A stretch of 64,000 bases of DNA from Curtobacterium sp. BH-2-1-1 (GTDB lineage Bacteria > Actinomycetota > Actinomycetes > Actinomycetales > Microbacteriaceae): positions 3,162,001-3,226,000 of the forward strand of contig NZ_CP017580.1 of the NCBI RefSeq assembly GCF_001806325.1, read 5' to 3'. The translations under genes and the position numbers were made by a program. This document shows positions 33,312-41,891 of this stretch, in pieces. The first letter of the stretch is position 1, and the number at the start of each line of letters is the position of its first letter. The notes beneath the pieces are model-generated. The model was given only the letters and a program-made list of their open reading frames with translations. It had not been told where the DNA came from and did not search any database.

Positions 33312-34739
33312 TCAGACGATCGGCTTGCCCGTCGCCTCGCCGGTCGCCAGCTTGCTGTGCCGACGGGAGTAGCCGAAGTACACGCCGAGGCCGATCGCGA
33401 ACCAGACCGCGAAGCGCACCCACGTCTCCCACTGCAGGAACGTCACGAGCCACAGCGACGCGATGACGCCGATGATCGGGATCACCGGCATGAACGGCAG
33501 CCGGAACTGCCGGTCGAGGTCGGGCTGGCGGTAGCGCAGCACGATCACGGCGGAGCAGACCACCACGAAGGCGAGCAGGATGCCGATGTTCGTCAGCTCG
33601 GCCACGACCCCGATCGGAAGCACGCCGGCCAGGATCGCCGACGCGATGCCGAGGATCCACGTGACGCGGGTCGGCACGTGGCGCTTCGGGTCGGTCTTCG
33701 CGAACCACTTCGGCATGAGGCCGTCGCGGCTCATCGAGAACCAGACGCGGCTCGCACCGAGCATGAAGGTCACGAGCACGGTGATGATGCCGACGATGGC
33801 GCCGATCGCGATGATGTTGGCCACCCCGCCGAGGCCGACCGAGGCGAACGCCGACGAGAAGCCTGACGCGGGATCGATGTCGGTGTACTTCTGCATCCCG
33901 GTGAGCACCAGGGTCGCGAGGACGTAGAGGACCATCGAGATGCCGAGCGACAGCAGGATCGCCTTCGGCATGTGCTTGCGGGCGTCGGTGGACTCCTCGG
34001 CGGCGGTGGACATCGCGTCGTAGCCGAACACCGCGAAGAACACCGTCGCGGCACCGGTCATCACGCCGCCGAACCCGAACGGGAAGTACGGCGAGTAGTT
34101 CGCGCTGTTGATGTGGAACACGCCGAGCACGACGATGAGCACGACGAGGGCGACCTTGATGCCGACGGCGACGAACTCGAACCGTGCCGCGCTGCGGATG
34201 CCGCGGGTGAGCACGAACGCGGTGAGCAGGCAGAGGATGATCGCGAACACGTCGATCACGTGGCCGTCGCCGGTGCCCGGTGCGCCGAGCATCCAGGCGG
34301 GCAGGTCGATGCCGAACTGGCCGACGAGGAACCCGACGTAGCCGGAGATCCCGATCGCGACGACCGCCACGATCGCGGTGTACTCGAGCAGCAGGTCCCA
34401 GCCGATGAACCAGCCGACGATCTCGCCGAGGACCGCGTAGCCGTACGTGTACGCGCTGCCGGCCTTCGGGATGAGGCCGGCGAACTCGGCGTACGACAGG
34501 GCAGCGGCGGCGCTCGCGACACCGGCGACGAGGAAGCTGATGAGGACCGCGGGGCCGGCGACGCCGTTCGCGACCGTGCCGGCGAGGGTGAAGATGCCCG
34601 CGCCGATGATGCCGCCGATGCCGATCGCGGTGAGCTGCCAGAGGCCGAGGTGCCGTTTCAGGCCGCCGTCGCCACCGGTCTCGTCGTCGATCGTCTCGAT
34701 CGGCTTCCGTCGGAAGAGGGTGCGTGTCGTCGTCGTCAC
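33312..34739 (-). CDS. APC-family amino acid permease (CAT/YfnA-like)
   Basis: The start is taken as GTG 34739; a GTG at 34754 adds five residues. The 475-aa membrane protein has about 12 to 14 helices and APC hallmarks: GIGGIIGAGIFTLAG in TM1, AEFAGLIPKAGSAYTY, FFAVFGYDAMSTAAEES in TM6, RHVPTRVTW. This resembles the YfnA/CAT proton-coupled cationic or neutral amino acid transporters. Single gene. Confidence 0.9.
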   Translation of the reverse strand: MTTTTRTLFRRKPIETIDDETGGDGGLKRHLGLWQLTAIGIGGIIGAGIFTLAGTVANGVAGPAVLISFLVAGVASAAAALSYAEFAGLIPKAGSAYTYGYAVLGEIVGWFIGWDLLLEYTAIVAVVAIGISGYVGFLVGQFGIDLPAWMLGAPGTGDGHVIDVFAIILCLLTAFVLTRGIRSAARFEFVAVGIKVALVVLIVVLGVFHINSANYSPYFPFGFGGVMTGAATVFFAVFGYDAMSTAAEESTDARKHMPKAILLSLGISMVLYVLATLVLTGMQKYTDIDPASGFSSAFASVGLGGVANIIAIGAIVGIITVLVTFMLGASRVWFSMSRDGLMPKWFAKTDPKRHVPTRVTWILGIASAILAGVLPIGVVAELTNIGILLAFVVVCSAVIVLRYRQPDLDRQFRLPFMPVIPIIGVIASLWLVTFLQWETWVRFAVWFAIGLGVYFGYSRRHSKLATGEATGKPIV

Positions 34740-34814
34740 GCGCCCACTCTGCACCCTGCGGGCGCCGCGCGTCCGCCGCGCCCGCGCCCTGGGCGACCAC
34801 GGACGGGCCGGGCC

Positions 34815-34826
34815 GGGGGGGGGGGG
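34815..34826 (+). repeat. G12 homopolymer tract
   Basis: Twelve consecutive G lie between the divergent permease and DUF427 genes, next to the 20-nt repeat. Such a tract can vary in length by slippage; a sequencing error is also possible. Confidence 0.8.
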
Positions 34827-34828
34827 CG

Positions 34829-34848
34829 GGGGCGAGCCGCGCCTCCAG
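34829..34848 (+). repeat. dispersed 20-nt repeat, copy 2
   Basis: Identical to 17868-17887. Here it is in the divergent promoter region of the permease and the DUF427 gene. Confidence 0.8.
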
Positions 34849-34882
34849 GCCCGCGGGCAGGGAGGCGGCGTAGACGTGACCC

Positions 34883-35371
34883 ATGCGCCGACCGAACCGT
34901 ACCGAGCCCGCCCCCGGCCAGGAGTCCGTGTGGGACTACCCGAGGCCTCCCGCCGTGGAGCCGGTGCCCGAACGCGTGGTCGTGCGGCTCGGCGGCGAGG
35001 TGGTCGTGGACACGACGGACGCGGTGCGGGTGCTGGAGACCTCGCACCCGCCGGTGTACTACGTGCCGATGGCCGACCTCGACCTGCGGCCGGCCGAGGG
35101 GTCGAGCATGTGCGAGTTCAAGGGGCGCGCGCGGTACTTCGACGTGGTGGGCGGGGACGTGGTCGCTCCGCGGGCGGCGTGGAACTACCCGACGCCCGAG
35201 CCGGGCTACGAGCAGCTGCGCGACCGGGTGGCGATCTACCCGTCGGCGATGGACTCGTGCGAGGTCGGCGGCGAGGTGGTCCAGGCGCAGGAGGGGGACT
35301 TCTACGGCGGGTGGATCACCTCGCGGGTGGTCGGACCGTTCAAGGGTGCGCCGGGCACGCTCGGGTGGTGA
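34883..35371 (+). CDS. DUF427 domain protein
   Basis: The 162-aa protein carries the DUF427 signature: SVWDYPRPPAVEP, RVVVRLGGEVVVDT, LETSHPPVYYVPMADLDL, CEFKGRARYFDV, AAWNYPTPEPGYEQL, VAIYPSAMDSCEV. The fold is small and beta-rich. Fused eukaryotic and bacterial relatives hint at redox or nucleotide binding, but the function is unknown. Confidence 0.92.
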   Translation: MRRPNRTEPAPGQESVWDYPRPPAVEPVPERVVVRLGGEVVVDTTDAVRVLETSHPPVYYVPMADLDLRPAEGSSMCEFKGRARYFDVVGGDVVAPRAAWNYPTPEPGYEQLRDRVAIYPSAMDSCEVGGEVVQAQEGDFYGGWITSRVVGPFKGAPGTLGW

Positions 35372-35380
35372 GGGTCCGCG

Positions 35381-35716
35381 TCAGCGGTGGGCGTACGGCG
35401 TCCAGAACGGGGAGGGGAAGGCGCCGTCGGTCACGATGACGAGCAGCTGCCACACGAGCATCACGAGCCCGAGCACGCCGAGGACGATCCCGATCCACGA
35501 CCAGACCCGCACGCCTCGTTGGGTCCGCCGTGCGATCGACAGTGCGCGCCAGCCGCTGGCGATGCACACGATGCCGAACACCGCACCGAGCACGACGTGC
35601 CGCCCCATCGAGGCCGCGGGGACGATGAACCCCATGTAGAGCGCCATCGGACCGAGCAGCGCGGCCACGACGGCGGGTGCTGCGGGTGGCTCGTGGTCGC
35701 GGGAGGCTGTTCCCAT
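35381..35716 (-). CDS. small membrane protein (DUF4190-like)
   Basis: The start is ATG 35716 (MGTASRDHE). The 111-aa protein has three hydrophobic segments (about 15-38, 41-57, 72-95) separated by a basic loop (RRTQRGVR). Size and layout resemble DUF4190-type proteins. It is convergent with the DUF427 gene, 9 nt away. Confidence 0.7.
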   Translation of the reverse strand: MGTASRDHEPPAAPAVVAALLGPMALYMGFIVPAASMGRHVVLGAVFGIVCIASGWRALSIARRTQRGVRVWSWIGIVLGVLGLVMLVWQLLVIVTDGAFPSPFWTPYAHR

Positions 35717-35799
35717 GCGTCCGAACCTAGCGGGGCGGAGGCGGTCCGGCACGCCGTGCGGCGCGTGCGGTGGCCGTCCGGCACGGGCACGATGGAGGC

Positions 35800-36180
35800 A
35801 TGCGATCCTTCCTCCGCGTCCTGCTCGGCCTCGCGCTCGTCTTCGCCGGCACGAGCCACCTCACCTTCGCCCGGCAGGACTTCCGCGCCCAGGTGCCCGA
35901 CTTCGTCCCGCTCGACGAGGACACCACGGTCCTGGCCTCCGGCATCGCGGAGATCGGCCTCGGCAGCGCCCTCGTGCTCGCACCCCGTCGCTCGCGTCGC
36001 TTCGTCGGCACGGTGGCGGCGCTCTTCTTCACCGCGATCTTCCCCGGGAACATCTCCCAGTGGCTGAACCGTCGCGACGCCTTCGGGCTCGACACGGACG
36101 TCAAGCGCATCGGCCGCCTGTTCGGTCAGCCGGTCCTCATCGCCTGGGCCCTCTGGTCCACGCGCGGGCGGCGAGGGTGA
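35800..36180 (+). CDS. DoxX-like membrane protein
   Basis: The 126-aa protein starts at ATG 35800 after GGAGG. It has four hydrophobic segments and DoxX-like landmarks: LALVFAGTSHLTFARQDFRAQVPDFVPL (key block FAGTSHLTFARQDFRAQVPD), ASGIAEIGLGSALV, FTAIFPGNISQW. It overlaps the next gene by 1 bp (TGATG), forming a two-gene membrane operon. Confidence 0.85.
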   Translation: MRSFLRVLLGLALVFAGTSHLTFARQDFRAQVPDFVPLDEDTTVLASGIAEIGLGSALVLAPRRSRRFVGTVAALFFTAIFPGNISQWLNRRDAFGLDTDVKRIGRLFGQPVLIAWALWSTRGRRG

Positions 36181-36599
36181 TGGAAGCCCCCGTGGTCGCG
36201 GATCCGCTCGGGTCCGGTCCGGCGGCCTTCGGACGGGAGGCGCGACACCCCCTGGCAGGCGGCCGTCGCGTCGCGGACGTGGTCGCGACGGTCGTGCTGC
36301 TGGTGCTGTTGGCAGCGGAGTCGGTGGTCGCCGGCGGCGGGATCGTGTTCCTGTCGCTGGCGTTCAGCTCGTGCGGCGCTCCCGGCAACTCCTGCGACGA
36401 GACGCTCGGCGGTGCGGTCGTCTACGTCGGGCCGGTGCTCGTCGCCCTCGTGCTCGTCGCGGCGCTCGTGGTGTGCGTGCTGCGACTGGTTCGGCGGCGG
36501 CTCTCGTGGCCGTTCGCCCTCGTCGGCATCGCGGCCGTCGTGGCGGTGTTCTTCGGCGCGATCCTGCTCGTCGACAGCGCGATCACCCACGGCATCTGA
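36180..36599 (+). CDS. hypothetical three-TM membrane protein
   Basis: The 139-aa product starts at the ATG overlapping the stop of the DoxX-like gene. Three strong hydrophobic segments lie at about 33-62, 79-104 and 113-132. Two Cys in the first loop (FSSCGAPGNSCDE) face outward and may pair. The family is not recognised. Confidence 0.75.
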   Translation: MEAPVVADPLGSGPAAFGREARHPLAGGRRVADVVATVVLLVLLAAESVVAGGGIVFLSLAFSSCGAPGNSCDETLGGAVVYVGPVLVALVLVAALVVCVLRLVRRRLSWPFALVGIAAVVAVFFGAILLVDSAITHGI

Positions 36600-36694
36600 G
36601 GGTCGTTCCTCCACAGGGCGGCCCCGCGCGGCGGTCGTCCACAGATGTGCGTCTGGTCGCGGTGCGGTGCAGTGGTCTCGGCGACGCTGAGGGC

Positions 36695-37147
36695 ATGCCA
36701 GACACCGACATGCTCGACCGCCTCATCCGCACCCCTGCCCGCACCGACGACGACGTGGTGGACCTCGTGACCGCGCTCGTCGAACGCCCGATCACCCGGC
36801 AGTGCTGGGTGCTCTTCCTCGACGAACGGGCCGTGCCGGTGTCGTTCGTCATGCCGATCTCCGACCTGCCGTGGCGACCCGACGAACACGTCGAGGACTT
36901 CGCCGCGCTGGTCGGGGACGTCCTCGTGCAGGTCGGCGCGGCCGAGGTCGTGCTGGTCTGGGAGCGCCCGGGGGAGTCCCGGCTGTTCCCGGTCGACTGG
37001 GAGTGGGTCGACGCGTGCGCCTGCGCGTTCGAGGAGCACCACGTCCGGCTCCGTGCGCAGGTGGCAGTGCACACCGGCGGGGTCGCGATCGTGTCGCTCG
37101 ACGACGTCGAGCCGGTGGACGACGGTCCGCTCCCGCTCGCCTCGTGA
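36695..37147 (+). CDS. hypothetical soluble protein
   Basis: The 150-aa protein starts at ATG 36695 with GAGGG close upstream. It contains TRQCWVLFLDERAVPVSFVMPISDLPW (key block CWVLFLDERAVPVSF) and VLVWERPG...RLRAQVAVHTGGV, an alpha/beta pattern. No catalytic motif is obvious. It is convergent with the lysozyme-like gene, 8 nt away. Confidence 0.7.
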   Translation: MPDTDMLDRLIRTPARTDDDVVDLVTALVERPITRQCWVLFLDERAVPVSFVMPISDLPWRPDEHVEDFAALVGDVLVQVGAAEVVLVWERPGESRLFPVDWEWVDACACAFEEHHVRLRAQVAVHTGGVAIVSLDDVEPVDDGPLPLAS

Positions 37148-37155
37148 TGTGCTGG

Positions 37156-37776
37156 TCAGCCCTGGGGTGCGGTGTCGGGGACGGTCTCCCCGGTGAGGCC
37201 CTCGACGACGGACTTCGCCTCGGGCCAGAACTTCGCGTAGTGGTCGGGGTCCGAGTTGATCTGGACGGCGTGCGCCATCTGGGTCGGGGTCATGGTCTTC
37301 CACCCGGGGATCTTCACGAGCTTCGTGTAGAACATCGACGCCGCGGTGTACGGGTCCATCCGCTGCTCGTACGTGCCCCAGGCGCCGTTGTCCCGCTGCT
37401 GGAAGAGCCCGCGGCTGTCGGGTCCGGCAGCGTCCCCGTGGTCGAGGTTCACCAGGCTCGACTCCCCGATGGCGGTCATCACGCCGACCGCCTGGGTGTG
37501 CGGTCCGATGCCCATGGCCTGTGCGGCGCTGATGACGTACGCGGCGTTGACCAGGCGGTCCTGGCAGAACCCGCCGACGGGGCCCGCGGGGACGACGATG
37601 CCGCCGATAGTCCTCGTCGCGACGTCCGGGCAGGTGGGGGTCGGGTCCGCGACGACACCCTTGGCGGCACCCGTCAGCGAGTTCACGGCGATGACGATGA
37701 CCACCACGACGCCGATGCCGATCGCGACGACGCCCGCGCCGAACACCGACGCGAGGGTGATGCCGACGCGGCGCAT
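37156..37776 (-). CDS. membrane-anchored lysozyme-fold (transglycosylase-like) protein
   Basis: The 206-aa protein has an N-terminal helix (about 7-31) then an exported domain with VGVMTAIGESSLVNLDHGDAAGPDSRGLFQQR (key blocks MTAIGESSLVNLDHGD and DSRGLFQQR), WGTYEQRMDPYTAASMFY and AHAVQINSDPDHYAKFWPEA. This matches the lysozyme-like domain in phage-tail-like and conjugation hydrolases of Gram-positives, with the Glu of GESSL as likely acid. It probably cleaves peptidoglycan glycan strands. Confidence 0.83.
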   Translation of the reverse strand: MRRVGITLASVFGAGVVAIGIGVVVVIVIAVNSLTGAAKGVVADPTPTCPDVATRTIGGIVVPAGPVGGFCQDRLVNAAYVISAAQAMGIGPHTQAVGVMTAIGESSLVNLDHGDAAGPDSRGLFQQRDNGAWGTYEQRMDPYTAASMFYTKLVKIPGWKTMTPTQMAHAVQINSDPDHYAKFWPEAKSVVEGLTGETVPDTAPQG

Positions 37777-37892
37777 GGCGGGTCCTCTCGAGCGGGGCGG
37801 GTCAGGCGGAGCACGAAGAGGCTACGTGCGCCGCCTGGGAACCGCACCCGCCCGATCGGGGGTGTCCGAGGACCGGCTCGGTCGTTTGCGGG

Positions 37893-39368
37893 TCAGACGT
37901 CGCGGTGGTCGTGGTCGCGGGTCTGCGTCGGCTCGTTCGGGCGCTGCACCTTCGTCGGTTCGGTGACGAGGCCGGTGGGTGCCTTCTCGGTCTGCTTCCG
38001 CCCGTGGGTGAACCACGTCACGATCCACAGCAGGATCCCGAGCGCGAGCAGCGCGCCCGCGATCTGGTACTGCTGCGGGTCGCGGCCGGACGAGAACGGC
38101 AGCACGAGCCACAGGCAGGTGACGACACCGATGATCGGCACGATGACACCGGCCCGGAAGTGCTTGTGGTCGACCTTGTCGCGGCGCAGCACCAGCACCG
38201 ACGCGTTCACGACCGCGAACACCGACAGCAGCAGGAGCGAGGTGGTGCCGCCGAGCACGACGACGATGGGGGAGTCGGGGTCGAGCGAGACCCACCCGAT
38301 CAGCAGCAGCGAGATGAGCGTCGTGAAGACGATCGCGGTGGACGGGGTGCGGCGGGCCGGCGAGACCTTCCCGAGGAAGCCGGGCAGGACGCCCTGCTTG
38401 CTCATGCCGTACAGCAGCCGCGACGCCATCATCATGTTGATCAGCGCGGTGTTCGCCACGGCGAACATCGAGATGAACGGCAGCAGGTCAGCGATCGGGA
38501 AGTCCGGCGCGGCCGTCTGCACGACGGTGACGAGCGGCGTCTCGTTGCCGGCGAGCTCACCGATCGGCACGACCGCCACGGCGCAGATGGACACGAGCAC
38601 GTAGATCACGGCCGTGATGCCGAGACCCGTGAGCATGACCTTCGGGAAGATGCGGGAGGGGTCCTTCGTCTCCTCGGCCATGTTCACCGAGTCCTCGAAC
38701 CCGACCATGGCGAAGAAGGCCAGCGACGTGGCGGTCGACACCGAGAGCAGGAGCGACTTGTCCTCCGGCGTGTCGAACATGACCACGCGCGAGAAGTCCG
38801 CGTTGCCGCCGGCGATCGCCCAGAAGCCGATGAGGATCACCATCACGAGACCGGACAACTCGACCAGGGTGAGGACGACGTTCGTCTTCACGCTCTCGCT
38901 GACGCCCCGGAAGTTGATCGCCATCACCGCAAGCATGAAGCCCATCGCGATGAGCATCACGACCGCGTTCGGCAGCTCCAACCCGAAGCCGGCGCCGAGG
39001 TTCGCCGCGAACGCCCGCGAGGCCGTCGACGCCGAGGTGATCCCCGAGCACATCACGATGAACGTCACGATGAAGGTGACGAAGTGGATGCCGAACGCCT
39101 TGTGGACGTACAGCGCCGCACCGGCCGTCTGCGGGTACTTCGTGACGAGCTCGAGGTACGAGAACGCCGTCAGCAGCGCCACGGCGAACGCGATGAGGAA
39201 GGGGAGCCACGCTGCTCCGCCGACCTCTGCCGCGACCTGACCCGTGAGCGCGTAGACGCCCGTGCCGAGGATGTCCCCGACGATGAAGAGCAGGAGGAGT
39301 TTGGGACCGATGACCCGCCGGAGCTCTGGCTGCTCCTGTTGCGGGCGCTCTGTGTTGGTGGTGGCCAT
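37893..39368 (-). CDS. APC-family permease
   Basis: The 491-aa protein has twelve helices and a hydrophilic tail ending TQTRDHDHRDV. APC landmarks are LFIVGDILGTGVYALTGQV in TM1, AFFAMVGFEDSVNMAEETKDPSRIF (key block FFAMVGFEDSVNMAEETKD) in TM6, and LLYGMSKQGVLPGFLGKV. It resembles amino acid or polyamine importers. It is divergent from a small hypothetical gene. Confidence 0.88.
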   Translation of the reverse strand: MATTNTERPQQEQPELRRVIGPKLLLLFIVGDILGTGVYALTGQVAAEVGGAAWLPFLIAFAVALLTAFSYLELVTKYPQTAGAALYVHKAFGIHFVTFIVTFIVMCSGITSASTASRAFAANLGAGFGLELPNAVVMLIAMGFMLAVMAINFRGVSESVKTNVVLTLVELSGLVMVILIGFWAIAGGNADFSRVVMFDTPEDKSLLLSVSTATSLAFFAMVGFEDSVNMAEETKDPSRIFPKVMLTGLGITAVIYVLVSICAVAVVPIGELAGNETPLVTVVQTAAPDFPIADLLPFISMFAVANTALINMMMASRLLYGMSKQGVLPGFLGKVSPARRTPSTAIVFTTLISLLLIGWVSLDPDSPIVVVLGGTTSLLLLSVFAVVNASVLVLRRDKVDHKHFRAGVIVPIIGVVTCLWLVLPFSSGRDPQQYQIAGALLALGILLWIVTWFTHGRKQTEKAPTGLVTEPTKVQRPNEPTQTRDHDHRDV

Positions 39369-39493
39369 GCGTCAGCCTGTTCCGCTTCGGGTCATCCTGT
39401 CCAGTCTCACAGGCAAATCGCCGCAGATCGCAACATGCTCGTGCTCCGTCGGACACGTCCCACTGCCCCCGGGCGCTCTCGGGCGGCGACGGC

Positions 39494-39499
39494 TACGCT
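39494..39499 (+). promoter_or_regulatory. -10 box (TACGCT), leaderless pattern
   Basis: TACGCT ends 7 nt before the ATG at 39507, without a ribosome site between. Confidence 0.4.
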
Positions 39500-39506
39500 C
39501 CGAGCC

Positions 39507-39932
39507 ATGCACGACGAGACGAACACGACCGAGGAACCCGTGGAGTTCGCCGACTTCAACGCGAAGCTCCTCGTGCTCGACGTGCTCTGCTACGACCTCG
39601 ACGTCCTCCAGCCCTACGCCGGGGACGACGACGAGAGCGACGAGGACCTCGACGTCGAAGGGCAGGACGACCGTGCGCGCGAGTACTACGACGACCTCGA
39701 CCTCCTGCCGTCGCAGCTCTCGCTCGTGACGGAGCTGACGGTCGACTCGGACCTCGAGGTCCTGCAGGACGTGCACCCGGGGTGGGACGGCTCGGACGAC
39801 CGGTACGACCCGCAGAACTGGGACGACGTGCTCGACCTGCCGGCCCTCGGCACCGTGTACGCCGCGGCACCGCTGCCCGCGCACGTGGTCGAGCGGCTCG
39901 CCGCGAAGGGCGTCGAGATCCGCTCCGCCTGA
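39507..39932 (+). CDS. acidic hypothetical protein
   Basis: The 141-aa protein is very acidic (DDDESDEDLDVEGQDD around residues 41-56). It has a C-terminal region (DLEVLQDVHPGWDGSDD... VLDLPALGTVYAAAPLPAHVVERLAAKGVEIR) that looks globular. DUF6892-like proteins show such a pattern, but I do not claim a family. It is followed by a long hairpin at 39979. Confidence 0.7.
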   Translation: MHDETNTTEEPVEFADFNAKLLVLDVLCYDLDVLQPYAGDDDESDEDLDVEGQDDRAREYYDDLDLLPSQLSLVTELTVDSDLEVLQDVHPGWDGSDDRYDPQNWDDVLDLPALGTVYAAAPLPAHVVERLAAKGVEIRSA

Positions 39933-39978
39933 GCCGCGCCGAGCCGCGCCCCGCCGCGCTGCCGGTTCCGTTCGTCGC

Positions 39979-40040
39979 CGCACAACGCAAGTGCGTCCGA
40001 ACCACGCCGATCCCCGGTTCCGATGCACTTGCGTTGTGCG
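39979..40040. terminator. 62-bp hairpin (25-bp arms, 23 paired) between convergent genes
   Basis: Arm 39979-40003 (starting CGCACAACGCAAGTGC) pairs with 40016-40040 across a 12-base loop. It serves the + gene ending at 39932 and the minus-strand gene ending at 40066. Architecture resembles the hairpins at 16050, 47094 and 57409. Confidence 0.65.
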
Positions 40041-40065
40041 AACGCGCCGCGCCGCGGCCGCGCGG

Positions 40066-40683
40066 TCAGCGGCGGAGCGCCAGCACCTGCTCCGTGAACT
40101 GCGCGGCCCCGCCCTGCGCCGGGTGCCGCACCGCCACGGCGTCGATCCCCGCCAGCGCCAACGCGCCCTGCGCCTTCCGCCCCACCGCGACGACCTGGAC
40201 GTCGTCGCTGCCCGGACCCGCCCGCATCGCATCGAGCAGCGCGAGCGCGACGGGGGCACCCTCCCGGACCTCGGTCGGCCGTGGCGTTCGGTTCGTCAGC
40301 CGGTCCGGGGCGGCGAACGGGTGGTGCGGGAAGATCGCCCACGTCATCGGGAGCGCACCGTGCCACGACGCCAGGGCAGCCTGCACGACGCGGGACGAGG
40401 CCTCCCACGGGGCGGTCGGCTCCGGCGGGACGAGGTAGTCCGGCCCGAGCTCCCGCATGCTCGTGAACGGCACGCCGGTGTTCGTCATGCCGCGCCACCC
40501 CGGGGCCTCGGCGACGAGCACCGTGTCCGCCCGGGCCCCGACGGTCGAGAGGTACCGCTCGAGGTTCGCGCGACGCAGCAGCCCGGCAGGAGTCGACACG
40601 TTGTACAGCGCCTCGGCGTCGTCCGCGACCGGCACGGCGTCGAGCGCTGCCCAGAACGCGTCGAACCGCCCGCCCCCGCTCAC
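40066..40683 (-). CDS. uracil-DNA glycosylase superfamily protein
   Basis: The 205-aa protein starts at GTG 40683, overlapping the stop of the glycosyltransferase (GTGA). It has the UDG-fold motifs TVLVAEAPGWRGMTNTGVPFTS (key block LVAEAPGWRGMTNTGVPF) for motif A and VAVGRKAQGAL...VRHPAQGGAAQF for motif B. It probably excises uracil or other damaged bases. The family resembles, but is not clearly, family 4 or 5, since the 4Fe-4S cysteines are absent. Confidence 0.82.
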   Translation of the reverse strand: MSGGGRFDAFWAALDAVPVADDAEALYNVSTPAGLLRRANLERYLSTVGARADTVLVAEAPGWRGMTNTGVPFTSMRELGPDYLVPPEPTAPWEASSRVVQAALASWHGALPMTWAIFPHHPFAAPDRLTNRTPRPTEVREGAPVALALLDAMRAGPGSDDVQVVAVGRKAQGALALAGIDAVAVRHPAQGGAAQFTEQVLALRR

Positions 40684-41882
40684 GCGCGTCCCAGCACCCG
40701 GCGGTACACGTCCTCGAGCCCGGCGGCCGAGCGCTCCCAGCTGAGGCGCTCCGCGTGCTCCCGGCCGGCCGCGGCCAGCGACGCCGCGTACGCCGAGTCC
40801 GTCAGGATCCGCTCCGTCTCCGCCGCCCAGACGGCCGGGTCGCGGGACTCGAGCACGACCCCGGTCTCGCCGTCGACCACGGCCTCACGCAGTCCTCCGG
40901 CAGCGGCGGCCACGACGGGCACCCCGGACGCGGAGCCCTCGAGCGCGACGAGGCCGTACGTCTCCGAGTGCGACGGGACCAGCACGGCTGCCGCGCCGCG
41001 GAACAGGAACGCCAGGTCGGCCCGCGACTGCGGACCGACGAACGTCACGCGGTCGGCGATCCCGAGGCGGGCCGCGAGCCGACGCAGTTCGTCCACGTAG
41101 TCACCCGCCTCGCTCGAGGCGTCCCCGGCGATGACGAGGGTGGGTCGCGCCTCCTGGCTGATGCCGGCGATCGCCTCGATCGCGAGGTCCAGCCCCTTCA
41201 ACGGCTGCACCCGCGCGGCGGCGACCACGTACGGGACGTCCGCGCGGCGGGCACCGGCTGCGGACGGACGGAACACCGACCCGTCGACGCCCGGCGGCAC
41301 GATCCAGATCCGGCCGGTCTCGCCGCCGAGCCGCGTGCGGACGGTGTCGGCCTCGGCCGAGGACACGACGACGACCGCGTCGGACTCGTGCGCGAGCATG
41401 CGCTCGCCGGCCATCCGCCCGTCGGACTCCGGGCGTTCGCCCTCGGACAGGGGCGTGTCGCTGTCGGCGGCGATCGAGTGGAAGGACTGCACATGGGGGA
41501 TGTCCCGCTCACGGGCCACGGGGAGTGCGGCCGCGCCGGAGAACCAGTGGTGCGAGTGGAGCACGTCGAACGGACCGAGGTGCTCGAGCTCGCGGCGGAA
41601 CGGCTCGATGAACGCGTCGTGCTCGCCCTTGGGCACCGGCTCGGCCGGCCCCGCCGACAGGAACCGCAGGCAGACGCCCGGCACGAGCGACACCGAGTCC
41701 GGCTGCGTCGGCGACGAGCGGCGCGTGATGATGTCGACGTGGTGGCCGCGGTCCGCGAGGGCCTCGGCCTGGTGGCGGACGACGACGTTCATGCCGCCGA
41801 CCTCGCCGGAGCCGGGTTCGTCGCCGGGGGAGGTGTGCAGCGACACCAGCCCGATGCGCAGGGGTTCGGTGGTGGTGCTCAC
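40680..41882 (-). CDS. MshA-like family 4 glycosyltransferase
   Basis: The 400-aa GT-B enzyme has an MshA-type N-terminus (VSLHTSPGDEPGSGEVGGMNVVV), acceptor-side LHSHHWFSGAAA, the donor-binding region AAARVQPLKGLDLAIEA and the ESETYGLVALEGSASGVPVVA-like segment (key block SETYGLVALEGSASG). MshA makes the first mycothiol intermediate from UDP-GlcNAc and inositol-1-phosphate, and this protein could do that. Retaining a GT4 fold with similar motifs, it could also be another hexosyltransferase, and no other mycothiol gene is next to it. Confidence 0.85.
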   Translation of the reverse strand: MSTTTEPLRIGLVSLHTSPGDEPGSGEVGGMNVVVRHQAEALADRGHHVDIITRRSSPTQPDSVSLVPGVCLRFLSAGPAEPVPKGEHDAFIEPFRRELEHLGPFDVLHSHHWFSGAAALPVARERDIPHVQSFHSIAADSDTPLSEGERPESDGRMAGERMLAHESDAVVVVSSAEADTVRTRLGGETGRIWIVPPGVDGSVFRPSAAGARRADVPYVVAAARVQPLKGLDLAIEAIAGISQEARPTLVIAGDASSEAGDYVDELRRLAARLGIADRVTFVGPQSRADLAFLFRGAAAVLVPSHSETYGLVALEGSASGVPVVAAAAGGLREAVVDGETGVVLESRDPAVWAAETERILTDSAYAASLAAAGREHAERLSWERSAAGLEDVYRRVLGRA

Positions 41883-41891
41883 CGCGCAAGC

